From assembly GCF_049800675.1 (NCBI RefSeq), contig NZ_JBLOOT010000009.1, positions 62,001-126,000 on the forward strand: 64,000 nt of DNA. Reading direction: 5' to 3'. Source of the stretch: Cauispirillum nitrogeniifigens (GTDB lineage Bacteria > Pseudomonadota > Alphaproteobacteria > Rhodospirillales > Rhodospirillaceae). Below the pieces are notes generated by a model. It searched no databases. It was not told where the DNA came from and saw only the letters and a list, made by a program, of their open reading frames with translations. Positions 37,199-47,237 of this stretch are shown here, in pieces (position 1 is the stretch's first letter; each line of letters begins with the position of its first letter). The position numbers were made by a program, and so were the translations under genes.

Positions 37199-38569
37199 TT
37201 ACTCCGCCGCCACGGTGGGCAGGTTGGCCAGCGACTGGGTCAGCAGGCTTTCGTCATAGTGCAGGTCTTCCAGCTTGCCGGCGAAGTAGTCGGCGTAGGC
37301 CTGCATGTCGAAGTGCCCGTGGCCGGACAGGTTGAACAGGATGGCCTTGCTGCTGCCTTCCTCCTTGCACTTCAGCGCCTCGTCGATGGCGGCGCGCACG
37401 GCGTGGGTGCTTTCCGGGGCCGGCACGATGCCCTCGGCGCGGGCGAACTGCACGGCGGCCTCGAAGCACTCAAGCTGCTGATAGGCGCGCGCCTCGATCA
37501 GGCCCAGGTGCATGGCGTGGCTGACCAGCGGGCTCATGCCGTGGTAGCGCAGGCCGCCGGCGTGCAGGCCCGGCGGCATGAAGTCGGCGCCCAGGGTGAA
37601 CATCTTGGCCAGCGGCGTCAGATGGGCGATGTCGCCGAAGTCATAGGCGAACTTGCCGCGCGTCAGGGTCGGGCAGGCCGCCGGCTCGACGGCGATGATG
37701 CGGGTCTTCTTGCCTTCGCGCAGGTTGCGGCCCAGGTAGGGGAAGCCGATGCCGGCGAAGTTGGACCCGCCGCCGGCGCAGCCGATGACGATGTCGGCGT
37801 CGTCCTCGGCCATGGCCATCTGTTCCATGGCTTCCTGGCCGATGATGGTCTGGTGCAGGCAGACATGGTTGAGCACGCTGCCCAGCGCGTACTTGGTGTC
37901 ATCGCGCTGGGCGGCCATCTCGACGGCCTCGGAGATGGCGATGCCCAGCGACCCGCGGCTGGCCGGGTCCTTGTCCAGCACGGCGCGGCCGGAAGCGGTT
38001 TCCAGCGACGGGCTGGGCACGCAGCGGGCGCCGTAGGTCTCCATCAGGGCGCGACGATAGGGCTTCTGCTCGTAGGACACCTTGACCATGTAGATGTCGA
38101 CTTCCAGGCCGAAGATCTGCCCGGCGTAGGCCAGCGAGCAGCCCCACTGCCCGGCGCCGGTCTCGGTGGTCAGGCGCTTGACGCCGGCCTGCTTGTTGTA
38201 GAAGGCCTGGGCGACGGCGGAGTTGGGCTTGTGGCTGCCCGACGGCGAGACGCCTTCGTACTTGTAGTAGATGCGCGCGGTGGTCCCCAGCGCCTTCTCC
38301 AGGCGGCGGGCGCGGAACAGCGGGGCCGGGCGCCACTGCTTGTAGATCTCGCGCACCGGCTCGGGGATCTCGATCTCGCGCTCGGTGGCGACTTCCTGGA
38401 GGATCACCTCCATGGGGAACAGGGGCTCCAGGTCCGACGGCCCTACCGGCTGCCCCGTGCCAGGGTGCAGCACCGGCGCCGGAGCCTCGGGCAGGTCGGC
38501 GACGATGTTGTACCAGAACTTGGGAATGCGGTTTTCGGGCAGCAGGTACTTGACCGTATCGTCGGACAT
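37199..38569 (-). CDS. trpB2: TrpB2-type pyridoxal-phosphate-dependent tryptophan synthase beta-like protein
   Basis: The 456-residue PLP enzyme is of the second tryptophan synthase beta class. The Schiff-base lysine is in YKYEGVSPSGSHKPNSAVAQAF, the phosphate-binding loop is IVIGCAGGGSNFAGIGFP, and a long N-terminal extension (MSDDTVKYLLPENRIPKFWY) is characteristic. It can condense indole and serine to tryptophan, probably without TrpA; no trpA lies nearby. GAGGGAG precedes the ATG. The N-terminal end faces the ribbon-helix-helix gene across 77 bp. Confidence 0.9.
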   Translation of the reverse strand: MSDDTVKYLLPENRIPKFWYNIVADLPEAPAPVLHPGTGQPVGPSDLEPLFPMEVILQEVATEREIEIPEPVREIYKQWRPAPLFRARRLEKALGTTARIYYKYEGVSPSGSHKPNSAVAQAFYNKQAGVKRLTTETGAGQWGCSLAYAGQIFGLEVDIYMVKVSYEQKPYRRALMETYGARCVPSPSLETASGRAVLDKDPASRGSLGIAISEAVEMAAQRDDTKYALGSVLNHVCLHQTIIGQEAMEQMAMAEDDADIVIGCAGGGSNFAGIGFPYLGRNLREGKKTRIIAVEPAACPTLTRGKFAYDFGDIAHLTPLAKMFTLGADFMPPGLHAGGLRYHGMSPLVSHAMHLGLIEARAYQQLECFEAAVQFARAEGIVPAPESTHAVRAAIDEALKCKEEGSSKAILFNLSGHGHFDMQAYADYFAGKLEDLHYDESLLTQSLANLPTVAAE

Positions 38570-38646
38570 GCGCGGGACTCCCTCTTGTCTTGATGGCCGG
38601 CGCGTGGGGCGCGGCGGCGCCAGAGTGCCCTGTCCGGCGCTGCGGT

Positions 38647-38904
38647 TCAAGGCCGCGCGATGCCCCTGTACCACTCCAGCACATGCACCCGAATGGCCGA
38701 TGACAGGTTGGTCGAAGCGGCGTCCTCGCCGGCGTCGACGCGGCCCGAGTCGATCTCGGCGATCAGGGCGTTGAGGCTCAGGCCGCGGGCGGCGGCGATG
38801 TCCTTCAGGGCGGCCCAGAAGGCATCCTCCAGGGAGACCGAGGTCGGGTGCCCGGCCACCCGGACGCTGCGCTTGACGATGGCGCCGCCGGCGAGAAGGC
38901 TCAT
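38647..38904 (-). CDS. ribbon-helix-helix domain protein
   Basis: The 85-residue protein has an RHH_4-type core: IVKRSVRVAGHPTSVSLEDAFWAALKDIAAARGLSLNALIAEI. A short tail ends in VHVLEWYRGIA. Small alphaproteobacterial proteins of this type are predicted DNA-binding or adaptor proteins. The ATG overlaps the stop of the hydrolase gene (ATGA), so the two are translated together. Confidence 0.85.
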   Translation of the reverse strand: MSLLAGGAIVKRSVRVAGHPTSVSLEDAFWAALKDIAAARGLSLNALIAEIDSGRVDAGEDAASTNLSSAIRVHVLEWYRGIARP

Positions 38905-39551
38905 GGCAGCCCCCGGACGAAGGCGTCGATGGCCTCGGCGGCCTCCGCCAGGTTCTGCGCCTCGGTGCGGCCGGACGCCTTGCGCGGCTTCAGGGAGTGG
39001 TCGCCGTCCTCCAGCCAGTGCAGGGTGATGGCCGGGGACAGCGGAATGTCGGCGACGGTGTCGCGGCCGCCCAGGGTGTCGCGGGTGCCCTGGCAGATCA
39101 GGGTCGGCACCGCCAGCCCCGGCAGGTGGCCCAGGCGGCGCTCCGCATAGCCCGGCTTGCCGGCGGCGTGGAAGGGGTAGCCCAGGACCACCAGCCCGTC
39201 CACGCGCTGCTCCCCCGCCCCTTCCTCCGCAGCGATCAGGGAGGCCATGCGGCCGCCCATGGACTTGCCGCCGATGACCAGCGTCGCAGGGGCGAAGCGG
39301 GCGCGGACCTCGGCGATGACGGCGCGCCAGATCTCCAGCAGCACCGGCTCGCGGTCGGGCGGCCGGCGGGTGCCCTCGGACCGGCGGCGGGCCATGTAGG
39401 GGAACTCGAACCGCACCACATGATGCCCCCGCGCCGCCAACGCCTCGGCGAAAAACGCCATGAACGGCGTGTCCATGGGCGCCCCGGCGCCATGGGCGAG
39501 GATGATGTGCACCGCCGCGTCGGCGGGGCCGGTGAGGAGGAGGTCGGTCAT
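38901..39551 (-). CDS. alpha/beta-fold hydrolase (KANL3/Tex30-like)
   Basis: The 216-residue cytosolic hydrolase has the strand and oxyanion loop IILAHGAGAPMDTPFM, the nucleophile elbow GGKSMGGRMAS (S nucleophile), an acid in CQGTRDTLG and the histidine in LEDGDHSLKP. These assign the fold and a complete triad, but not a substrate. Distant homologues are annotated as dienelactone-hydrolase-like. The start at 39551 is the first ATG before conserved sequence. It is followed by the coupled ribbon-helix-helix gene. Confidence 0.87.
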   Translation of the reverse strand: MTDLLLTGPADAAVHIILAHGAGAPMDTPFMAFFAEALAARGHHVVRFEFPYMARRRSEGTRRPPDREPVLLEIWRAVIAEVRARFAPATLVIGGKSMGGRMASLIAAEEGAGEQRVDGLVVLGYPFHAAGKPGYAERRLGHLPGLAVPTLICQGTRDTLGGRDTVADIPLSPAITLHWLEDGDHSLKPRKASGRTEAQNLAEAAEAIDAFVRGLP

Positions 39552-39636
39552 GGCCCGGTTGTACCACCGGGACCGCCATCGAAAAAGGGCGGAGCCTTGC
39601 GGCCCCGCCCCTGTCCCTTCGACTTTCCGGCAGCCC

Positions 39637-41247
<1,611 letters not shown>

Positions 41248-41428
41248 CCCGGTCTCCTGGTCTCTCTTCCGGCCTGCGGCGGGGGTAGGCGCCCCCTGCC
41301 CGTTCGGGGCGGAGGTATAGGCCGAAACCGGCGATTCGTCCAGTCTTCGCGGCCGGGGCGACCCCCGAAACGCCGAACGCCCGACGGAGCGTTCCACCGG
41401 GCGTTCCAGGCAAACCGGGGCTGCCGCC

Positions 41429-41908
41429 CTACTTCTTGCGGAAGGCATCCAGGGTGACGACCTTGGCGCCGGCGGCGCCGGGCGCGGGGGTCGGGGCGGC
41501 GGGGGTTTCGGCGGCCTCTTCCTCGTCCAGCAGCGCCTCGGCGGCGGCGTCGAGGTCGATCTGGAACTGCAACCCGAACTTGGCGAAGGGGTCGGCGAAG
41601 GCGGTGACGGCGTCGAACGGGATGTGCAGCCGTTCGGTCTTGCCCTTGAAGCTCAGCTCGACCTCGAACCAGTCCGGGGTGACCTTGAGGTTCCAGAACT
41701 GGTGCTGGAGGACGATGGTCATGTCGGTGGGGTGCACCGCCCGCAGGCTGGCCGGGATGTCCACGCCGGGATGGTCAGTGCGGAAGGTGATGTAGAAGTG
41801 GTGTTCCCCCGGCAGGCCGTCGCGCACGGTCAGCTGCAACGCCTCCCGCAGGACGCCGCGCAGGGCGCGTTCCACCAGTTCTTCATAGGAAATGATCGGC
41901 TCGCTCAC
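41429..41908 (-). CDS. sspB: ClpXP adaptor protein SspB (alphaproteobacterial type)
   Basis: The 159-residue adaptor captures ssrA-tagged proteins and hands them to ClpXP. The body runs from PIISYEELVERALRGVLREAL through HHFYITFRTDHPGVDIPASL and NLKVTPDWFEVELSFKGKTERLHIPFDAVTAFADP. An acidic, proline-rich linker follows, then a C-terminal ClpX-binding motif, VVTLDAFRKK. GTG at 41908 is the best start (MSEPIISYEE). It is immediately downstream of ssrA on the same strand, a direct genetic pairing of tag and adaptor. Confidence 0.93.
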   Translation of the reverse strand: MSEPIISYEELVERALRGVLREALQLTVRDGLPGEHHFYITFRTDHPGVDIPASLRAVHPTDMTIVLQHQFWNLKVTPDWFEVELSFKGKTERLHIPFDAVTAFADPFAKFGLQFQIDLDAAAEALLDEEEAAETPAAPTPAPGAAGAKVVTLDAFRKK

Positions 41909-42030
41909 TCTGCCGGTCCCCGGTTGTGGCCTTCGCGACGATATTGCCCCGCCGAAACCGGCATTCCAAGAACGAATCCGAATCATGGTGCGACACGGAT
42001 GGGGGCGCCTGGGCGAAGACGCGATGAAGT

Positions 42031-42356
42031 GGGAGGCTTCTGTTGCCAGGTGCCTCCCGAACCCCGCCTGACGGGGCTTAGACCGTCAGGGCTTTATAGG
42101 CGGAACGTGATACCGCATTACGCAGCAGCACGAACCTCAGCGAAGTTGTCGTTGGCAACTATTCGCGTTTGGACCGATAACGGTGGTACCTCACCGGACA
42201 CAGCCTACGTCTTTACTACGCGCGTCGATCCTGTTTCGCCCCCGGAAACCGCCGGTGAAGGCGGTGAAATTTGGTGGAGGCGCCGGGCACTGCCCCCGGG
42301 TCCGCAACGCTTATTCCACGAAGGGTTTAGCGTCATAGCCGGGTTGCCCCGGCACC
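42031..42356 (-). ncRNA. ssrA: ssrA, circularly permuted two-piece tmRNA
   Basis: On the minus strand, the acceptor piece comes first (about 42356-42272). It includes a GCCGGG-GCAA-CCCGGC hairpin, a 5-bp T-stem (CCGGG/CCCGG) with a 7-base loop, acceptor strand CGCCTCC and A-CCA. After a removable segment with hairpin ACCGCC/GGCGGT, the coding piece starts at 42243 with GGGGGCG, which pairs with the acceptor strand over 7 bp including the G3-U70 alanine identity pair. The tag frame follows at 42156-42118. A stem CCTGACGG/CCGTCAGG lies at 42090-42067, and GGGAGGC/GCCTCCC closes at 42031. The permuted order is the alphaproteobacterial form. Outer ends are approximate. Confidence 0.95.
42118..42156 (-). 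other. proteolysis-tag reading frame of tmRNA
   Basis: The resume codon GCC and the following codons read ANDNFAEVRAAA, then TAA. With the alanine carried by the tmRNA, the tag would be A plus these 12 residues. The AANDN start (SspB contact) and the final AA (ClpX contact) match the family. This small frame is read only inside tmRNA. Confidence 0.93.
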
Positions 42357-42359
42357 CCC

Positions 42360-42387
42360 AATATAAGGCTTCCGTAAGGCCGCGCAA
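42360..42387 (-). promoter_or_regulatory. ssrA promoter
   Basis: On the minus strand, -35 TTGCGC (42387-42382) is separated by 16 bp from -10 TATATT (42365-42360). It places transcription start a few bases before the acceptor piece. It sits just upstream of thyA on the opposite strand. Confidence 0.6.
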
Positions 42388-42422
42388 GGGAATACGCTGT
42401 CCGGCCGCCCTCCCGAAAACAG

Positions 42423-43226
42423 ATGACCGCCGTGCAGCAGTATCTCGATCTCATGCGCCGCGTCCTGGAGACCGGCCACCGCAAGGAAGACCGCACCGGC
42501 ACCGGCACCCTGTCGGTGTTCGGCCACCAGATGCGCTTCGACCTGGCCGACGGCTTCCCGGCGGTGACGACCAAGAAGCTGCACCTGCGCTCCATCATCC
42601 ACGAGCTGCTGTGGTTCCTGCGCGGCGACACCAACGTCGCCTATCTGCGCGACAACGGCGTCACCATCTGGGACGAATGGGCCGACGAGACCGGCGAACT
42701 GGGGCCGGTCTACGGCAAGCAGTGGCGGTCATGGCCGCGCCCCGATGGCGGGTCGATCGACCAGATCGCCGGCGTGGTCGAGCAGATCCGCCGCAACCCC
42801 GACAGCCGCCGCCTGCTGGTGACCGCCTGGAACCCGGCGGAGGTGGACGCCATGGCCCTGCCGCCGTGCCACTGCCTGTTCCAGTTCTACGTCGCGGATG
42901 GCCGGCTGTCGTGCCAGCTCTACCAGCGGTCGGCCGACATCTTCCTGGGCGTGCCGTTCAACATCGCCAGCTACGCCCTGCTGACCATGATGGTGGCGCA
43001 GGTCACCGGCCTGAAGCCCGGCGAGTTCGTGCACACCTTCGGCGATGCCCATCTCTACCGCAACCACATCGCCCAGGCGCGCGAGCAGTTGGCGCGGACC
43101 CCGCGCCCGCTGCCGACCCTGCGGCTGAACCCGGCGGTGACCGACCTGTTCGCCTTCACCTTCGACGACATCGCGCTGGAGGGCTACGAGCCCCATCCGC
43201 ACATCAAGGCGCCAGTAGCGGTATGA
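42423..43226 (+). CDS. thyA: thymidylate synthase
   Basis: The 267-residue enzyme makes dTMP from dUMP with methylene-tetrahydrofolate. Landmarks are YLDLMRRVLETGHRKEDRTGTGTLSVFG, the nucleophilic cysteine in LPPCHCLFQFYV, QRSADIFLGVPFNIASYALL and the C-terminal YEPHPHIKAPVAV. No clear ribosome site precedes the ATG (CCCGAAAACAG), so the transcript may be short-leadered. The stop overlaps the folA start, coupling the enzyme that makes dihydrofolate to the one that recycles it. Confidence 0.97.
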   Translation: MTAVQQYLDLMRRVLETGHRKEDRTGTGTLSVFGHQMRFDLADGFPAVTTKKLHLRSIIHELLWFLRGDTNVAYLRDNGVTIWDEWADETGELGPVYGKQWRSWPRPDGGSIDQIAGVVEQIRRNPDSRRLLVTAWNPAEVDAMALPPCHCLFQFYVADGRLSCQLYQRSADIFLGVPFNIASYALLTMMVAQVTGLKPGEFVHTFGDAHLYRNHIAQAREQLARTPRPLPTLRLNPAVTDLFAFTFDDIALEGYEPHPHIKAPVAV

Positions 43227-43783
43227 ACGGCGGCGGTATGAACGGCGACACCATGAGCGGCACCCTGCTGTCCATCGCCGTGGCGGTGGCCGAGAACGGC
43301 GTCATCGGGCGCAACAACGCCCTGCCCTGGCACCTGCCCGACGACCTGAAGTGGTTCAAGCGCGTGACTCTGGGCAAGCCGGTGATCATGGGCCGGCGCA
43401 CCTTCGAGTCCATCGGCCGCCCGCTGCCCGGCCGCCCCAACATCGTGGTCACCACCACCCCCGGCTGGTCGGCCGCGGGAGTGCGCGCCGCGACCAGCCT
43501 CGACGCCGCCCTGGCGATCGCCGGGGAGGTCAAGGGAGAGGCCGGGGAGATCGTCGTCATCGGCGGCGCCCGCCTGTTCGCCGAGGCGCTGGAGCGCGCC
43601 GACCTGCTTTACCTGACGGAAGTGCACCTGCGGCCGCAGGGCGACGTCACCTTCCCGCCGTTCGACCGCGCTGCCTGGGTCGAGGTCGAACGGACCGCCG
43701 GCCAGCCGGCCGCCGATGGCACCCCCACGCACACCTTCGTGGTGCTGCGGCGCAAGGACGCCTTGACGGCAACCCCTGAGTGA
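43223..43783 (+). CDS. folA: dihydrofolate reductase
   Basis: The enzyme has up to 186 residues and the standard core: ISIAVAVAENGVIGRNNALPWHLPDDLKWFKRVTLGKPVIMGRRTFESIGRPLPGRPNIVV is the folate/NADPH site order (abridged here to its start ENGVIGRNNALPWHLP). The late landmark is IVVIGGARLFAEAL. Three ATGs compete: 43223 (overlapping thyA stop), 43238 and 43253. The first two arise from a 15-bp tandem repeat of GCGGTATGAACGG; the third gives MSGTLLSIAVA, nearest the conserved start. Any of the three could be used. Confidence 0.93.
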   Translation: MNGGGMNGDTMSGTLLSIAVAVAENGVIGRNNALPWHLPDDLKWFKRVTLGKPVIMGRRTFESIGRPLPGRPNIVVTTTPGWSAAGVRAATSLDAALAIAGEVKGEAGEIVVIGGARLFAEALERADLLYLTEVHLRPQGDVTFPPFDRAAWVEVERTAGQPAADGTPTHTFVVLRRKDALTATPE

Positions 43784-43830
43784 GGAACAGTTGCCCTCGG
43801 TCGCGTCACGCTTCCTACCAGGAGTATCGC

Positions 43831-44271
43831 ATGCCCCCCTCGCCCCGCCCCGTGGAAATCCTGCTCGTCGAGGACAATCCCGGCGACGCGCGCCTGACGT
43901 TCGAGGCGCTGAAGGAGGGGCGCATCCTCAACAACGTCCATCATGTGACGGATGGGGAGCAGGCGTTGCAGTTTCTGCGGCGCCAGGGGCCGTACCAGGA
44001 CGCGCCGACGCCCAACATCGTGCTGCTCGACCTCAACCTGCCGCGCCGCAATGGGCGCGAGGTGCTGGCCGAGATCAAGTCCGACCCGGCGCTGAAGTCC
44101 ATTCCGGTGGTGGCGTTGACGACCTCTTCGGCACGCGACGACATCAACGCCTGCTATGCCCTGGGCGCCAACGCCTATGTGGTCAAGCCGGTGGAGTTCG
44201 ACCGCTTTCTGGAAGCGGTGCGGGCCTTTGAAACCTTCTGGCTGAACGTGGTCGCGCTGCCGAGGAAATAG
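43831..44271 (+). CDS. single-domain response regulator (Rcp1-like)
   Basis: The 146-residue stand-alone receiver is of the Rcp1/phytochrome-partner type. It has the acidic pair in ILLVEDNPGDARLTFEAL, phosphoacceptor aspartate in IVLLDLNLPRRNGREVL, VALTTSSARDDI, and lysine in AYVVKPVEFDRFLEAV. There is no output domain. AGGAG precedes the ATG. In other bacteria such receivers partner with bacteriophytochrome or hybrid kinases; none lies adjacent. It is convergent with the ArsR gene, 4 bp away. Confidence 0.92.
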   Translation: MPPSPRPVEILLVEDNPGDARLTFEALKEGRILNNVHHVTDGEQALQFLRRQGPYQDAPTPNIVLLDLNLPRRNGREVLAEIKSDPALKSIPVVALTTSSARDDINACYALGANAYVVKPVEFDRFLEAVRAFETFWLNVVALPRK

Positions 44272-44275
44272 CCCC

Positions 44276-44650
44276 TCAGCAGCCCACCGCGCGCGCCAGC
44301 GGCGCCTCGCCGTCGCCCTCATCCGCGTCCGCCGCGAGCGCCACGCCCTCGGCGGCGCAGTACAGGCCATAGAGGGTGTTGATGACGGCGCTCGCCTCAT
44401 CCCCCTTGAGCGAATAGAAGATGGTCTGCGCGCTGCGGCGCGTCTGCACCAGGTTATCGCGGCGCAGGCGCGCCAGGTGCTGCGACAGGGCCGACTGGCT
44501 GAGGCCGATGAGGCGCTCCAGCTCCCCGACGGACCGCTCGCCCCGCGACAACTGACACAGAATCAGCAGGCGATGCTCGTTGCTCATCGCCTTGAGCAGC
44601 GCGCTGGCGCGACGGGCGTTGTCCTGTAGTTGTTCGAAGTCGACTTCCAT
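44276..44650 (-). CDS. ArsR-family repressor of SqrR/BigR type (predicted persulfide sensor)
   Basis: The 124-residue winged-helix repressor has a recognition segment VGELERLIGLSQSALSQHLARLRRDNLV. Two cysteines, C32 in LLILCQLSRGE and C98 in LYGLYCAAEG, are 66 residues apart, exactly as the reactive pair C41/C107 of Rhodobacter SqrR, which forms a tetrasulfide bridge when sulfide is oxidised. I infer the same sensing chemistry. No sulfide:quinone reductase gene lies in the window, so targets are elsewhere. A TTG at 44671 is an alternative start. Confidence 0.87.
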   Translation of the reverse strand: MEVDFEQLQDNARRASALLKAMSNEHRLLILCQLSRGERSVGELERLIGLSQSALSQHLARLRRDNLVQTRRSAQTIFYSLKGDEASAVINTLYGLYCAAEGVALAADADEGDGEAPLARAVGC

Positions 44651-44719
44651 GCCACTACCCGATCTTGTCAAGCCGTTGCGGTTTGGTGGTGTGAACGTTG
44701 TTCTCTCCCGTTGCGTCCC

Positions 44720-44749
44720 AGTGTAGCACCACTTTTTTTATGGGCGCAA
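44720..44749 (-). promoter_or_regulatory. candidate promoter of the SqrR/BigR-like gene
   Basis: On the minus strand, TTGCGC (44749-44744), then 18 bp, then TACACT (44725-44720). The rest of the 350-bp gap towards the deacetylase gene contains a T7 run and, near 44958, a TATAAT hexamer that could serve that gene. I see no gene in the gap. Confidence 0.4.
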
Positions 44750-45000
44750 ACGGGTGGGATCGGCCCCATCCTTCCAGGTGGACCCCATCGCGCCGCTAAT
44801 TTAGGGAATCCTTGAGAAACCTACCAGGGCCGTCATCCGTCCCCATGCGCTTTTCCGCGAACGCGGGGAGCGGGGCGGGGGCCACGCAAGGACCGGGGGC
44901 AATACCCGACTCGGCGCCGGGGCCGTTCAATCCTTCCCGACCGGGTGGTGCGGCTCCTATAATTCGAGTCTTCAAGTGCCGCCCGGAGGTCAGCGCGTCC

Positions 45001-45930
<930 letters not shown>

Positions 45931-46028
45931 GGAGCCCTGGCGGGCCGGGCGCTTGCCTCGCCGCACTGCGGCAGGTACTCTGCCCGCCCCCCTCTTTCCG
46001 GGCGCACGCTGACGGAGTTACCGACGCC

Positions 46029-46295
46029 ATGGCCGACACCCCCCGGCTCACTCCCGCCTTGCCGCCGGACATCGCGGCGCTGAGCTTCGAGGATGCCCTG
46101 CGCGAGCTGGAACAGATCGTCCAGCAGCTTGAGCGCGGGCAGGTCCGCTTGGACGAGGCCGTCAGCGCCTATGAACGCGGCTCGCTGCTCAAGCGCCACT
46201 GCGAACAGCGTCTGGCCGAGGCCCGCGCCAAGGTGGAGAAGATCCAGCTCGGTCCCGACGGCACCGTCGCCGCCACCCCCGCCGACTTTTCGTAG
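46029..46295 (+). CDS. xseB: exodeoxyribonuclease VII small subunit
   Basis: The 88-residue helical subunit has the family core SFEDALRELEQIVQQLERGQVRLDEAVSAYERGSLLKRHCEQRLAEARAKVEKI in standard order (key motif LEQIVQQLERG). With XseA it degrades single-stranded DNA. It is found ahead of ispA in many proteobacteria, as here, 9 bp upstream. Confidence 0.95.
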   Translation: MADTPRLTPALPPDIAALSFEDALRELEQIVQQLERGQVRLDEAVSAYERGSLLKRHCEQRLAEARAKVEKIQLGPDGTVAATPADFS

Positions 46296-46304
46296 AGGCT
46301 CATC

Positions 46305-47219
46305 ATGCCGGGAATGAGTGACGCCCTGCGGGCGGAACTGGCCGACGCCACCGCCGCCGTCGAGGACTGCCTTGGCCGCCTGCTGCCCGAGGTGTCCACC
46401 CCCGAGGCCCGCCTGTTCGAGGCCATGCGCTACGCCACCCTGGGCGGCGGCAAGCGGCTGCGCCCGTTCCTGGTGCTGACCACCGCGCGCATGTTCCGCG
46501 TCGCCGAAAGCGCCGCCCTGCGCGTGGCGGCGGCGGTGGAGATGGTGCACTGCTATTCGCTGGTGCACGACGACCTGCCGGCCATGGACGACGACGACCT
46601 GCGCCGGGGCCGGCCGAGTTGCCACAAGCAGTTCGACGAGGCCACCGCGATCCTCGCCGGCGACGCCCTGCTGACCAGATCTTTCGAGGTACTCGCCAAT
46701 TCCTCCACCCATCCCGATCCGGCCGTGCGGGTGGACCTGGTAACCGCTCTGGCCCAGGCTTCCGGGGCCAACGGCATGGTCGGCGGCCAGATGATCGACC
46801 TTCTGACCGAACGCGAAGGCAGCGAACGGGCGGCCCTGGACGTTGCGGCCATCACCCGCATGCACCAGATGAAAACGGGGCGGCTGATCGGCTTTTCGTG
46901 CATGGCCGGGGCCATCCTGGGCAAGGCGCCGGCGCAGCTGCGCCATGCCCTGTCGGCATACGCCCATGACCTGGGGCTGGCCTTCCAGATCGTCGACGAC
47001 CTGCTCGATGTCGAAGGCGACCCGGCCGAGACCGGGAAGTCCCAGGGCAAGGACGCCGCCGCCGGCAAGGTTACCTTCGTCACCCTGCTGGGCGCCGAAC
47101 GCGCGCGCGAGCAGGCCGCCATCCTGTCGGCCCAGGCGGTCGACCACCTCAAGCCGTTCGACGGCGAGGCCGACCGCCTGCGCGACATCGCCGCCTACGT
47201 GCTCAACCGCCGCAGCTGA
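46305..47219 (+). CDS. ispA: geranylgeranyl/farnesyl diphosphate synthase
   Basis: The 304-residue polyprenyl synthase condenses C5 units to farnesyl diphosphate. The first aspartate-rich motif is in SLVHDDLPAMDDDDLRRGRP (DDxxxxD form), and the second is FQIVDDLLDVEGD. KRLRPFLVL and QMIDLLTER complete the site. Length and context, between xseB and dxs, are the usual ones for ispA. It supplies ubiquinone, hopanoid and undecaprenyl synthesis. Confidence 0.95.
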   Translation: MPGMSDALRAELADATAAVEDCLGRLLPEVSTPEARLFEAMRYATLGGGKRLRPFLVLTTARMFRVAESAALRVAAAVEMVHCYSLVHDDLPAMDDDDLRRGRPSCHKQFDEATAILAGDALLTRSFEVLANSSTHPDPAVRVDLVTALAQASGANGMVGGQMIDLLTEREGSERAALDVAAITRMHQMKTGRLIGFSCMAGAILGKAPAQLRHALSAYAHDLGLAFQIVDDLLDVEGDPAETGKSQGKDAAAGKVTFVTLLGAERAREQAAILSAQAVDHLKPFDGEADRLRDIAAYVLNRRS

Positions 47220-47237
47220 TCCAAGGAACCCCCGCCG

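Noticed and set aside
44666..44671. TTGACA before the SqrR/BigR-like gene as a -35 box
   Set aside because: It lies only about 16 bp from the start codon, too close for a -10 and transcript start before the gene.
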